From: Melastoma dodecandrum | Taxonomy: Eukaryota; Streptophyta; Magnoliopsida; Myrtales; Melastomataceae | Assembly (NCBI GenBank): GCA_029817715.1 | Contig: JARUPY010000607.1 | Span: forward strand, 2,232,001-2,296,000 | DNA length: 64,000 bases | Direction of reading: 5' to 3' | In this document: positions 24,501 through 36,992 of the stretch, one piece after another | How positions within the stretch are numbered: position 1 is the stretch's first letter | Layout: each line of letters begins with the position of its first letter | Program-made: the position numbers and the translations under genes | Notes under the pieces: model-generated | Told to the model about the DNA's origin: nothing | Databases searched by the model: none | Seen by the model: only the letters and a program-made list of their open reading frames with translations

Positions 24501-27500
24501 AAAGGTACAAGAAAACAATAGTACTCCAACAAAAGTGAGGCTGATAGAGGACAAATATTATAAGATACATATTGAGAGCTATATCAACAGCTTATCCTCA
24601 TTTGTCATTCCAGAGCGACTAAGGACTAATCAGGCTCCAATAATGCACGACTTTCTTATTCAGCTCTAGCATTTTTTGGTAGATTAGTTCAGCCAAACTG
24701 AATAAAGGAAGACTAGTGAAATCTAGTATAACTCATGATGGCTACTCATAAAGCAATTAACTCAGCCAAAATTCAAGTAAAACAGTCGAAATAATATTCT
24801 CCTAAAAGAATTAAGAACCGATAATAAAACTAACAGAAATGCACACCCCGTGACACAACATTGTAAAGGTACAACACAGAAAAGAACAATTACCACAGCT
24901 GTCGAAGACACTGAAAGGAATGCACCAACAAATACCCCCTCTGAAGGTTTACCACCACATAACTGCACGAGAGACAGTCAATAAGTCATCTCAATGGGTC
25001 AATATTAAATCAAAATGAAAGCAGATATATGGAATCAAAGTATCCGGCAAGGTGCAGTACATGTGAAGTAGACATTACTCAAACTGAAAGAATCATTCAA
25101 TTGAGATTGCTGGGCACCGTCACCAAACAAAATAAATAAATGTGCTACCGAAACAGAAAATTGACTCATAATCTTGCACCACGTACCAAGGCGGTTATCC
25201 CACTTAAGCACATAAAAAGAAGAATCTGAAGAAGACCACCCAAAACTGCCACCGCTCTGACAATCCGTAGCTGCATATTGACAAAGGAGCTATTCGTATC
25301 AAAGAAAGAACTTATATGAAGCAGAAAAGGCCAATAACAGATAAACCATAGCGATAACGGTGAATGAAAGTTTACCCACCTTTGTGGTGGAGAACTCAAG
25401 GCCAAGGGCAAATAGAAGAAAAATTACTCCAAATTGAGCAACCGTTTCTACCTGTAACCGTGAACAGAAAAAAATATAAGAGTAAGAAAGGACAATTGAT
25501 ACAGAAAATAATGAGCACCAGAAATTCAAAATGAAACAACTACGATGATACCAGGGAAGGGAATTCCAGATAAAAAATCGAGATTCCCATTCTTGACATA
25601 CTTTTTTGATTTCAGATACAACCAATATGTGCATCGGATAATAAAGTATTCTGAACTGGTAAAAGGGAAATGTTTATGGGAAAGCCTCAATCTATCAGAT
25701 CATTCATGTGCCAGATTTCTCAAAGACAAAGCAAAACAGATAAATGAGTTGTTACTTGCTCCGACTTTCCTCTGAACAGTTCAAGATATCCCCTAAGTTT
25801 CAAAATATATCCATTGAAAGTTGACGGCTCAACAGAAGCATGTACCAAGGGCACATAAATTACTAGGGTAAGGGCATGATTGCTCTTGTAAAGATTTAAG
25901 AGTATGAAGAGCACAGAGATACGGCAAAATAAAGTACACGCACAAACAATAATAGCAACCCGAGAGAGATAAGAGCGACATACTTGCACCATTTCACTGA
26001 CAACCCGACCGGCAGATATCCCGTAATCACCTACAAAGTTCAGGAAGACCAAAAACTTCAAGGACAAGTGTTGTAAGCCACATTACAAGGTGAATTTATC
26101 ATGGCTAACAATTGGATATTTAAATTTGGGAAACGTCAACACAGGATGCACCAAAAATAATCATAAATAATCTTAAATGATTTTAAATATGATGAAGCAC
26201 ACCAGCTGTCCAGCAAAAGCAAATGCAATGCCGCCACAAGTTGCGGAGACGATGACAACAACCAGATCAGATATCAATCTGTCAAAATAACATTTCCAAT
26301 GTCAAACAAGCCAACAATTCTTCACAGTTTAGACAGGTGTAATACATCAGGTTGTGCCGGAACCTTAAATCAAGCTGCAATACTGAATATTTTGACTTTG
26401 GATTAGATATGATGAACACATTGTCCTGAAATATTTGCAACACGTTAAGCATCAATCAACCTTCTGGAAGAATACAATCTCATACCAGTGCATTACTGAT
26501 CAAGAGGCTGAAAAGGTATGGCTATAGTAAAGGAGAACTTGGATCGATTCTTGAAAATGAAAGATACCTTGCGATCTATCAATTGGTGTATCTTCGGCAC
26601 AATTCTCACTATCCAAGTTGAAAACAGTATGCAACTGAAATGATCTGGTAGAAGAGTTGAAACCAATGGCAAATAAAATTACCGGGAAAATTTTCAGCTA
26701 AATGCTCAAATAAAATGATACTAAAGAATATCATTTTATCTTGGCAACATGCAATGGACACTTACTTATCTTCCTTGGTTTCATTTTTCTTCGTCTTTAC
26801 TCTTGCAACAGTTTCCAGAACTGCCCGGTAGAACAGTAGGGATATTCAGCATGCAAAAAGAACATTCCATGGCCAATCGGAAGAGAAATAAAAGCACCAA
26901 AGTAGCAGACATCAGAATGAGTATTTAGGTTTTCTATCCAATTTCAGGCTACTATTTCCGAATAATAACCATCATACTTCCAAAAACCACAGCAATAACA
27001 CTCTAGCCTTTTCGCATTGACAGGAGTCTCAGCTACTTGGATCTGACCTCCATACATTACTTTCCAAAATTTAACGAATTCATCTACCACATGTTCTCCA
27101 ATCTCAATCTACATATAATGGCAAACCAAATAATATTCTTCACTCCAAACTTGTCCTAAAAAATGCACTAACCACTCCCAAGAGAGCGCATAATAAAGAA
27201 CTCGGAATGGATCTTATTATCAACCCGTTGACCCTCCTTTCTAAAGAGACCAGCAATAGTACGACAAACATGCATAGCAATTAGAAAGTAACATCTACTC
27301 CAGCAATTTACTTGGTCTATAATTAGCTAGAACTAACCTGTTGCCAGCAACGCTGTTATTGAAGCTTCCAGAATCAGCAGCTGAAGTAACACATATCAGA
27401 TTAGCAAAATCCTAGTTACAAAGCATGGCCCTGTGCATTGTTTATATGAAATTTAAGTAAATGGAGCAATCAATGGATCCCTTCTATTTTTACTAATGAG

Positions 27501-28116
27501 GCACAAGATACATCTCAAACTAGACACTTATAACAGAGGTTCACTCTTCCCAAAAAGAGTGTAATGTAAGACACAAAAACCCACGTGAAAGGTGAAACTC
27601 CCTTCCAAATACAGATTATCTAAGATTACACAAACTTATTGAATGCCTGAAACTGAGTTAAAATGACCTAATCCGCCCACATTGCTTTCCAAATCAACTC
27701 GGACACACCATCAGACTAGAAGGAATCTATCAATTTATTACGAAACACTAGGCGGCAAAGCAAATTATCCTGCGTTCCACCCTAGTCCTGACCTCAGACC
27801 TCACCACATCCATCCACAAACCCTATCAGATCTAACAAACGCTGCCTTCACTCTGCTCGTTCTCGGTGAACTCCTCCAAGGCGCGATCAATCATGTCGGC
27901 GAAGCTGTCCTCCTTATCAGATCTCGTAGTGGTGGCGTTGGTCTCGGCGGAACCGTCCTGCTCTTCCTCGGAGCCTCCCTCACCCTTAATGGTCATCTCC
28001 ATCGTGTCTTCTCCAACCACAACGCGCACCTCCGTCGACAACAGAAGAACAGAAACAAGGACCCCGAACATCATTAACGATGGGACCAAAACGGAGGAGG
28101 ATCCTCGAGTCCTCAT

Positions 28117-30374
28117 TGTGCGGGAACTGAGGACCCTCCGCTGGACTACTAAACCCTCCCTATCCCCGCACGGCGGGAGGTAAGGACGCCGTCGTAGGTC
28201 GGTGGACGGAGAGCTCGCCAGAAGGGAGGCCATTACGGGGAGTGAAGGTAGTTGCGGGGGTCGGGGAAAGTGGAGTAGTAAAAGCAAAAAGTTGATGAGG
28301 GAGGGAGGGAAGGAGGGAGTCGATGCCAGACGAAGACCCACGCGCTGAGCTTGAGCCCACGCGGGAGTTGTGTGATCGGGGAAAAACCAAACGAACAGAA
28401 AATGAAGGGGGTTACTCTTGGAGATGGAAAATGGCATTATATAACCCAGAATTTGACATTATGGGGATCGAAATGGCTTCTGCATCAGGGAACACGAACA
28501 CGGGTTTTTTTTTAATAAGAATTGTACCGACTATTAATTTAAAAAAAAAATTGAGAAACAAAATTTTAATTTTAAAAATATTTAAAATGCGTATCTTTTT
28601 TCACCGCAACACTAGCTATATATATAAAAGAAGTTTTATTTTGGTCTAAGAAGACATGTGCAACGTTCGAGAAAAGCATGTGAAGTGATTCACGTAACAT
28701 AATTTTGAGGTTGAGAATTGTCGAATTTATTAAAAGCGTGACATTAATTAAATATACAAAAACAAAGGTTCAACCAATTAAACACTATCAAAATGACCGA
28801 GTTGGTGTAAATTATTTAGTTAATTATGAATATTTTTTATAAAATTAAACTTCTCTTTCTTTTAAGGATAACCTTGGAAGGAAACAAAAAGAAGTAACGA
28901 AGGGAGAGCATTGAAGTCAATGCTGTTGGAGGACCCACATGAAGGCCCACCATTTTGCCCATTCTGATAGCCCAGTATGGACCGAACATAAAAATGAGCC
29001 TACAAGATGTGTGGGCCATTCAGATGGGCCACAAAGGACAGATCCGTCTCCCGGGATGAACGGCGACCAATCAACACCGTTATCGTACGTCAGGGACACG
29101 ATCTTAAACTAAACAAAACATGAACAGTACATTACCAAATTAGTGCAATAACTTTGGGTGGAGTTCAATGCATTTCTTGTCTAAAGGACAATGATTGCCA
29201 ATCACAGCGGTTTCAGCCCAAAACAAAAAACTGTGTGCCCAGGGGGATTGAGATTGAGACAGCGTTCCAAAACCAGGGAAACACCACCTCATCCTGCTCA
29301 CTTGGACACCATGGATTGAACACAATGATCACTTCTCTACCCAACTCTCCAATTAAATGCCACCTCTGATGCTTAGTGTCAGAGTCCCCTGAAGATTCCC
29401 TCGTTGAAGCATCGCGTAAAACAGCCTCAGCCCCTGGTTCACAATCACCGAATGCCACCCCCCCATTATGCAAACCCATTGTATTGAAACATCACCTAGT
29501 CAGACAGCACAAACCATTCATTCCAAGATCCACCCACCACCACCGAAAACCATGATCTGATCCCACTCCAACCACAAGGGAACGGGACTAATGGGAATTC
29601 TTCACACACGGGTAACTTTGTTGAAGATCCCCATGCCAAAAAAGTACATGGCATCCCCCAAACAGCACAACAGTTACTTCCTTTGTGGTCCTTGGGTTGT
29701 ATTTTCTGTCGACATACATGGATTGTTGTAAGACTTTGGGCAATGTGTCTAGGTGAAAAGGTTAATAGGAAACTTCCCAGACCAAGCCGTCCTCTTAGAT
29801 TTACTTCACATGGAAAAACCATTCACCAAAGCAAAGCGGGCTTCCCCAAAGTGATTAAAAGAAGTAAGTAGTTGACTAATGGAAAGATATCGCCATTTTC
29901 CCGGTTATTTTAAATCTGTGGTTCTGTCTTCCTCCATGTGGGGAAGAAGAGACGACTTGAGGGAAAACGGTGAAAATCTAATCTGACCGACCAGCCTAAG
30001 AAAAAGGGTACAAGATGAACAGTAATTAGACGGCAAGCAAGAGGGGCAGGGGCAGTTTACCTCTACATCACCAGATTTGGCGAGACAATCCCAATTATGC
30101 GATCACATGGCAAAGAGTGCAGGTTAAATGAATATGGTCTGGTTATCAAGATCCAAGGCACCGGAATTCTCCGCAAGACAAGTTAAGGTTAAAATTTAAC
30201 TAACTTCTTGTATAGACTAACAGCCCGTGATTAAAATATTAGGCGACGCTATGTCGAGTTTTCAAACTACTCCCCATATATATACCCTCGGGGAAGTGGA
30301 GATCATATCATATCTTATCACATCATATCAAGCTAAGGGAAGAAAGAGCACAGACCTGAAGAACGGGTGAGGAG
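28117..30374. other. Intergenic DNA between antiporter relic and ACC oxidase
   Basis: 28117-28440 is GC-richer and probably the old 5' end and promoter of the antiporter. 28500-28860 is AT-rich. 28900-29830 has even composition with short overlapping ORFs on both strands and no recognisable domain. TATATATAC at about 30278 and the leader up to 30374 are the likely core promoter and 5' untranslated region of the ACC oxidase gene. Confidence 0.4.
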
Positions 30375-31454
30375 ATGGAGATTCCAACAATAGATTTCAG
30401 CGAGCTCGATGGCGAGAACAGGGGCAAGACCTTGGCACTTCTTCACGATGCTTGTGAAAAGTGGGGCTGCTTTCAGGTAGAGAGGTTGACCACATAACTA
30501 TGTTTGTGGTAGTAATGTTTGCACTACTAATGTCATGGCATGGCCTTCTTCGCAGATTGAGAACCATGGAATCGACAAAATCCTGATGGAAAAGGTCAAG
30601 AGCCATGTCAACTCTCACTATGAGAAATATCTGAAAGCCAGTTTCTACGAATCTGAAATAGCCAATCGATTGTTAACTGGATGCACCACTGATGTGGATT
30701 GGGAAACCACATTCTTTGTCTCGCACCACCCAAAATCCAACGTTGCAGAAATTCCAAACCTCTCCGAGGATCGTTGGTAAGGGATCGAAAGTTTCAGTTG
30801 ATGACAGGAATCACAGTAGAGGCATCCTGGCTATAAGCTGACGGATAACTAACATGCAGGAATGCTTTGGAGGAATACATAGCTCAACTGATAAATCTGG
30901 CTGAGAAACTGTCGGAGCTCATGTCTGAGAACCTCGGCTTAGACAAGGATCACATAAAGAAATGTTTCTTGGGAGAAAGCGGTCCTTCTATCGGGACTAA
31001 AGTAGCAATCTACCCTCAATGCCCTCATCCAGAACGGGTGAGGGGACTCAGGGAGCACACTGATGCAGGTGGGATCATACTCCTCCTCCAAGATGACCAG
31101 GTTCCAGGGCTCGAATTCCTCAAGGATGGTAAATGGGTACCAATTCCTCCATCCAAGAACAACAGGATTTTTGTGAACACGGGTGACCAGGTGGAGATAA
31201 TGAGCAACGGGAGATACAAAAGTGTACTGCATCGTGTCATGCCCAAGAAAAATGGAAACAGACTATCCATTGCAACATTCTACAACCCAGCAACTGACGC
31301 AATAATATCTCCTGCTCCGAAGCTTCTATATCCAGATCAATTCACTTTTGGAGACTACCTGAAACTTTATGCAACCACAAAGTTTCTGGAGAAGGAGCCT
31401 AGATTTGAATCCTTGAAGAATATGACTAATGGCCAGACAGGCGTGGTCTCCTGA
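30375..31454 (+). CDS. ACO1: 1-aminocyclopropane-1-carboxylate oxidase (ACC oxidase)
   Basis: Exons 30375-30476, 30556-30776 and 30860-31454 join in frame to give 305 residues, close to the usual 300-320. This enzyme converts ACC to ethylene with Fe(II), ascorbate and O2 in the cytosol. The N-terminal domain begins EIPTIDFSELDGE, with NHGI and the SHYEKYLK helix. The double-stranded beta-helix core has the iron ligands H-x-D in LREHTDAGG and the distal His in SVLHRVM. The R-x-S motif for ascorbate/bicarbonate binding is in NRLSIATFYNP. The wording (EMEIP-like start, GLEFLKDGKWVPIPPSKNN) matches the Arabidopsis ACO1-type subgroup better than fruit-ripening ACOs. Every expected residue is present. 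A TATA-like motif is about 95 bp upstream. Confidence 0.95.
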
Positions 31455-31804
31455 TGATAAGACTGAAATCAGCTCAGTCCAGTGTGTCTTTGTCCAAGAC
31501 TGCACAACCTATCAGTTTACTTTCCTTAATCTTTAGTTGATGTGTAACGTTACGCCAAGAGACGGTACTTGGAAAAGCCATCCTTGGCATAAACATTCCT
31601 TTCAGGCGGACTGATGGTTTCTCCTGAAAGGCCACTGTAAAAATAACAAGAATGTGCTACTTTAGCCTCTGGTTTTCGTATTTGTCTCATGAGGTTTCGA
31701 GATGCAGGCATATGTCCCAGGACAATAAATCAACAGGGTTCCCCAATTTCAAGTCACTTATTAGCTGATGATCAATTCATCCAAACCGTACTTGTGTCCG
31801 CTAA
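31455..31804 (+). other. 3' untranslated region of ACC oxidase
   Basis: Noncoding sequence after the ACO stop, running up to the convergent end of the FANCE-like relic. No further gene is seen. Confidence 0.5.
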
Positions 31805-33160
31805 CTACAAGCTAACCAACTTTGTCAAAACAGATTTTGTCATGAGAGTGTCAGTGGATTCCGCCACTTTGATGAGGAAATCCTATGAGACATTCTCCGA
31901 ATAGCTGGAAGAATACGATCAACTGAGTCCTAGGTCAAATGCATATTGTGATTCAGTATATTATGAAGGAGGTTGAAGACTGATTCCGTCCATCCAGCTC
32001 CACTGACATCATGGACCGTTGCGAAGACAAACATTCAAAATTTAGCTCATTCCTACCTGAGCACAACAGCTTCTCAAGAAACGCAGAAATGTGAGTAGGG
32101 TGTAATCATTCCTTTGTGATTTTTGAAACTACATCACAAATGGGATCATTGATTCCTTCTTTTCGCATCATAAGTAGAAATAACAATGCATACTTGGTAG
32201 CCCTCTGATGAAGCTTACAACAGTCCAGAATCACACCTAACAATATACGAGAAACAGCTTGCTCAAGAGCCAAAAGTTTCGGAAGTATCGTGCTGCAGAG
32301 AATCTGACTTGGACACACAAGGTCATCATTGATCACATTGGTTTGGTGTGAAAGCAGAATTAAAGCGGTCTCATCATCAGCTTTCCCTGGCTCCAACAAT
32401 TCCAAAATCTGAAACCAATCCAGGTCCTTTTGTAAGCATAGTCCCCTAATTCCCTTTGACAATTCTATGCCCATGCTGGCCAAGTTACGATTTGAGTCTA
32501 ACCTTAGAATCTGCCACATTGCTCAAAATTTCTGGTCCCACAGAAAATTTTTCCGGAAAATTCAACCTCAATTTCCTCTGCTACATCAATCTCGCCCTGT
32601 TTCTTGTCCACACTAACTTGACCCAACAGTTCCACGTCGCCACAACACTCAACCGATTCATCAGAACACGGCACTTCTTCCCCCACAGTAACCGAAGGGA
32701 AAAGCGCCGAATCACCAGACGCGGCACGATTTGGCCAAACAGGAACAGACTCTAACTCCCACCACAACCCATCTCCCTTGCCAGCCAGTCTCGTTCGAGG
32801 AACCCATTATGGCTCCCAAACCGACCTCACGAGATCAACCAGGTGGTGAACAGCACTCTCCACGCAAAAAAACAACCTTTCCCTGTCCACTCAAAACACG
32901 AGCGCGGAGCTTGGACAATTCCTCGAGGTCGAGCCACCGGCCCTCATACGCAAGCAACCACAGAATCCTGGACTGCACGAACGAAGGCAATGTACTGATA
33001 AACATAACCCTGCACAAACATGCACTCGATCGTCGAAAAGATCATCGCGATCAAAACCTAATTAGCCTCCTCCCGCACCCCAACGGTCCTACGAACGAGC
33101 TCGTGGATAAAGGATGTTCGTCAGAACCGGCGTGCGATTCCTTCAACCACCGTGATGCGT
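31805..33160 (-). pseudogene. Decayed Fanconi anaemia group E (FANCE)-like gene
   Basis: Minus-strand pieces resemble the plant FANCE-like protein, a Fanconi core-complex subunit acting in DNA interstrand-crosslink repair and meiotic crossover control. An N-terminal piece (about 32835-33017) reads FISTLPSFVQSRILWLLAYE. A middle piece (32504-32767) is acidic. A C-terminal piece (32106-32519) includes LDWFQILELLEPGKADDETA, CPSQILC and LLGVILDCCKLHQRA. After KITKE comes an in-frame TGA near 32119, yet the same frame continues into LHPTHISAFLEKLLCSG. Further down WTESVFNLLHNILNHN is followed by an in-frame TAG. A frameshifted tail VAESTDTLMTKSVLTKLVSL stops at 31805-31807. Frames also change near 32860. 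The family assignment is from memory of conserved wording and needs a profile search. The decayed state is seen directly. Confidence 0.6.
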
Positions 33161-33520
33161 CGGTCTCTGACGTCGGCTAACGGTGGAAGATATCAAACAG
33201 CGGCGGCCACGCCTCCTAGAATTGGCGTGTGTTTGGGGAAAAGGAAAATCACGTGAGGAGCACGTGACGTCGGTCGGGAGCGCGAGGGTCGGCCCGAGTT
33301 TGATTTGAGAAGTTGAAAATGATTATCAGTCCAAAATTTTTAATTGTTTTTCAAAATGGTCCAATTATTTGTTACAATGTGTCGTCTACTTCACTTGTTT
33401 CTGCAATTGGCCTAAATAGCAAAGCGGGGGACATCATAATGTTGTCCACTTCTTTCCTGTCCGATATTTAATCATGGGATGAATTGAATACGAGATTCTC
33501 TGCGAATGCTGTGAAAAGCC

Positions 33521-34204
33521 ATGGGAGTCAGCAACAACGTCACGGCTGTCCTGAACCTCATAACCCTCCTCTGTTCTGTCCCCATAATCTCATCCGGCGT
33601 ACGGCTCTCCTCCAAGCCCAACAACGAGTGCCCCCACCACCTCCGTTGTCCCACCGTCATCCTCGGCACCCTCCTCCTCTCTGGCCTCGCGGGGTTTGTC
33701 ACCCTCCTCCAACCCAATTAGCAGCGCCCTCCCATTTTTTTCTTGCAAAGTTTGGTCCATCCATTACAGCTAGACCCTGTTAAAGATCTTTCTTCTTACC
33801 CACTCTCCGTTGTCTTGTTTAGTGTGATCAATAATCAATAGAACAGCAATCGATCGAGATCCTGTTAATTGATTAGCTTCGAATTTCACTTATTTGTAGT
33901 CAATGAAATAGATGGGATGCTGCAAGCCACCAATCGTATGCGGCTACACTTACGTGACCCCGACCCTATGGCTGAACCCGGCAGATTCGGACTGCTACAT
34001 GTGGAGCAACCACCAGGGCCTGCTATGCTACAACTGCAACTCTTGCAAGGCTGGACTTCTGGGGAACCTCCGGGAGGAATGGAGGAAAAGACCAACAGGA
34101 TTGTGACCGCCGTTGCGATCATTCTCATCTGCGCTTACATTATCGCATGCAGTGCCTTTAGGAACGCCATGATTGCCGCCTGCATGGGCTCATGCTTGGA
34201 TTGA
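33521..34204 (+). pseudogene. Decayed tetraspanin gene
   Basis: 33521-33721 encodes a typical plant tetraspanin start (NNVTAVLNLITLLCSVPIISSG, SSKPNNEC, TVILGTLLLSGLAGFV: transmembrane spans 1 and 2) but then stops. 33912-34106 resumes with the end of the large extracellular loop (GCCKPPIVCGYTYV, DSDCYMWSN, LCYNCNSCKAGLLGNLREEWRK), including the GCCK motif. The last transmembrane segment (VTAVAIILICAYIIACSAFRNA) is in another frame, ending at 34202-34204. About 120 central residues (span 3 and half of the loop) are missing, and there is a frameshift after EEWRK. The conserved pieces resemble the TET1/TET2 group. Not expected to be functional. Confidence 0.82.
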
Positions 34205-35198
34205 AGGCCATCTTGGATGGATACCTCTCGTTATTGTTATTAACTATATAATATTAATCAAGCCTTATCTAGCCGCTTAAATTGTTAGGTCAAATGATAA
34301 GGTTTGTCGAAGCGATCCTGGATCGGCTGAGATTGAAATTGGATGTGGGGTGGAAAGGGGCAGATCGGTTTTGAAGTATTTATAGGGGAGAGATGTTGGT
34401 GTGTTGTTTTCCGTGTCGTTTGTTTGATCGGAAAACTGGAAAAAAAAAAAACCATCTCCTTCCTCCGTGGAGTTTGGAGGAGCAGGCGCTTTTAGCAATT
34501 AGCACTTTTTTGTCCGAACCCATTGACCTTTTTAGTAGTACCCAATTCAAAGAAAAAGTCACCCATATCCTTCTATTCGCTGTTTTCATGCACATTGAAG
34601 CTTTGATTTGAACGACAGGTGATCCTCCTCGTCGGTTAACGGAGAGGAGAGGAGTTTCGGCCAAAAAATATTTGGTAAAATATGACAAAAATTTGCCTAT
34701 AACTCGATGTTAAAAATCATATTAAGGGCATTATTTTGACGATTTTTGAAAATTATTGCTCCATTTCACAAACTATTTACCCCCTTTTGGAACTAACAAA
34801 ACTCTAGAGGAGAGATCATTTTGTATGTGCAAAACATGTAAGAAAATGCCAATCGGAATTCTTCCATGATTTACTTGTAAATTGCCGACTAGAGAACTGG
34901 TATGACCACTCTGGGACAATGTTTAAGAGAAACAACGGGATTTACTGGACATTCTTGGGAATGAATGGACAACCATTTTAATCTCTCACAATGGACTGTT
35001 TGGTGGGGTTTGGGAGGGGACAAACGAATTAACACGAGAACAGCAGCTGCTTGAAGTTTCTGACCTGATTCCACGTGAGAGAGGCACAATAAATCACTCT
35101 CTGTAGCATGGCCATCCTCACTTCAAGTAGTCGCAGAATCCAAAACGCCAGGTGATTTCTAGTTGCGATGCCTTTTTGTATCTCGAAAGAGAGTCTGC
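34205..35198. other. Intergenic DNA
   Basis: AT-rich spacer. Overlapping ORFs near 34277-34688 have no recognisable domain. The region just before 35199 is the probable 3' untranslated region of the thioredoxin-like gene on the minus strand. Confidence 0.45.
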
Positions 35199-36992
35199 TC
35201 ATGAAGGGACGGACTCGAGGTTGAGATCGCTGACACCCCTTGGCGGGCCGATGCTGCAACGGGCTGTGTTGTGCGTCTGGATGGCGTCCTTGATTTTCTG
35301 AAACTGAGATGAGGTTTCACACAGATGAATAGGATATGAGAACAGGCCATCTAATTAGGGCTCTAGCAGACAGACATGTCGAAAAAGAAAACACGAGAAC
35401 CTACGAAGACGAAACACGAAAGTTGGGATGATTACATTTTCTACAATTTTGTTATTTACCCATAAATCTCACTAAAAAAAATGCAGAACTAGCACTAAGA
35501 AGGCACGTCTACGAAATGCATACCTTTGCAAGAGAACATGAAAAAGATTCCAGCTGCCCATCAGCGCCCCGGTAAAAGTGGAAATAGGGAAGCACCTTAA
35601 CATTCAAACTTTTACACATTGGCTTATTCTCATCAAAGTTCACTTTGAAAAACAGAATTTCTGGATGCTCCGCTGCTGTCCTGAAGAGCTAATGAATTAA
35701 TTAAAGGTTATATCAGCAACAGACATGAAAAGAACAATAGTAAGCACACAATATAATAGATGCTTTAGTTACGACAGGAACCGCTGAAATGACAAAACAA
35801 CGTGGAAACGGCCAAACATGGTTGATATAAATTCGAGCCTCATCATTGAAGAGCCACGCAAATCACAGTTACACAGAAGTTCGTCAAACTCCACACAATG
35901 ACGTGGTAATAGACAAGTCCAGAGCAAAACAACTGTCACTACCAAGTATCTCATCCAGTAAAACTGCTATTAGTCCCTTCAACCAGCAGTCAATCATGTA
36001 CAACATGAATGCTACAGATATCAGGTTGCAGAGATCAATAGGTCAGCACATTTCAAGGTATAGCAAGCTTGAAGTTAACAAGACACAGAACACAGTCCTT
36101 GTTGCACATAATGAATCAATAACAGTACCATACAAGAACTCCACTCAACATATGGGCAGACAATAGGACAGGATATATTCTGGACATAGCAAGGTATCGT
36201 TTGAAGCCATACACGAAGACGAGATTTGCAGCAAAACAAGCACCTGAATAAATTACCTTTGGGAAGAGGGCTTTGCAGGACGCACACCATGAACCATAAA
36301 ACTCTACAATAACTAATTTATCTCCTGCTTGACTCAAAGCACTGAGGAATTCCTGAGTGGAATGAATGTCGATCACATTTGGTCCAGCATTCCTTTCCCA
36401 CCACTTCGGCTGATCCTGGTCTCCACGACAGTGTCTTGTGCCTAACAAGTCGAATAGCCGCTCTCATACTCGGCAATCGGAATAATTAAACCATGTTCAC
36501 GACAATCATGAAGACAGACAACCCCGTGAACGACTCACGCTTCACTCTCTACAGGTACAATCAAAGTGAAGTGAGAATTCATTCACGTCTTCATATAGCG
36601 CAAAACATTGCCAGTGTGTATCCATTTGTAGAAAAATCGGACAAGCAAATGCGACAGGAATTTCGCTCCACCCAAATAATCAACTAAACCAAAACGAAAG
36701 CTAGAACCAGAAAGTCAGAGAACTTCCTTTAGGTCAAACAAGTTAATCAATCAGCTATCTAGCAGAAACTAAACCCACAGGAATTAGTTATAAAAGAAGT
36801 AAATCAGAATCCGAATTCCATTACTTTGAAGGAAGCGGATTGCCGTGTGGGCCCACTCGTTATCCCCAGAAGGCAGCTCCTCCCAACCCTCTTGTACGGA
36901 CGGGAAACCGGCGCGTTCAACGAGGAAGGAGAAGAGGGGAAGAAGCCCAGGGAGAAATGGCGCGAGAACCCAACAACACCCGCCGCCATCAA
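35199..36992 (-). CDS. Thioredoxin-like 2 (WCxxC type), chloroplast
   Basis: Minus-strand exons: 36825-36992, about 36258-36437, about 35524-35688 and 35199-35303. Exon 1 encodes a Ser/Arg/Pro-rich leader that fits a chloroplast transit peptide. Exons 2-4 encode the thioredoxin fold: [36 protein letters not shown] with redox motif WCASC, then [29 protein letters not shown] with the cis-proline, and a C-terminal FQKIKDAI helix ending NLESVPS. Family members are plastid thioredoxins able to oxidise or reduce target disulfides. Exons 2-4 join in phase. The junction of exon 1 with exon 2 is off by two bases with the sites I can see (acceptor at about 36438), so either a different splice site or small exon is used, or the gene has a 2-nt lesion. 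The first codon choice is the leftmost of two adjacent ATGs. Confidence 0.75.

Larger units (their letters stand above)
16430..28116 (-). pseudogene. Decayed K+/H+ efflux antiporter gene (KEA4/5/6 clade), split by a copia element
   Basis: Many minus-strand exons are recognisable: 27841-28116 (signal peptide, then an acidic luminal segment), 26361-26426, about 26202-26279, 25984-26030, 25382-25451 (VETVAQFGVIFLLFALGLEF), about 25187-25272, 24894-24963, 24188-24268, 24021-24109, about 23732-23820, 23605-23659, 23312-23406, 22595-22782, 22369-22444, 21544-21640 plus 16626-16648, and 16430-16513 ending IAFMVQGSRHHS. They follow the CPA2 exchanger order with the conserved GSFAAGVMIS and MSLAQIGEFAFVLL blocks. 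Lesions: exon 25984-26030 is 47 nt where the phase needs about 75; in-frame TAA at 24092-24094 after DCAVG; a one-base loss in the T-run near 23789; a truncated exon at 21600-21640; and the copia insertion between 16648 and 21544. A functional antiporter is not expected. An upstream ATG at 28233 is also possible. Confidence 0.88.
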
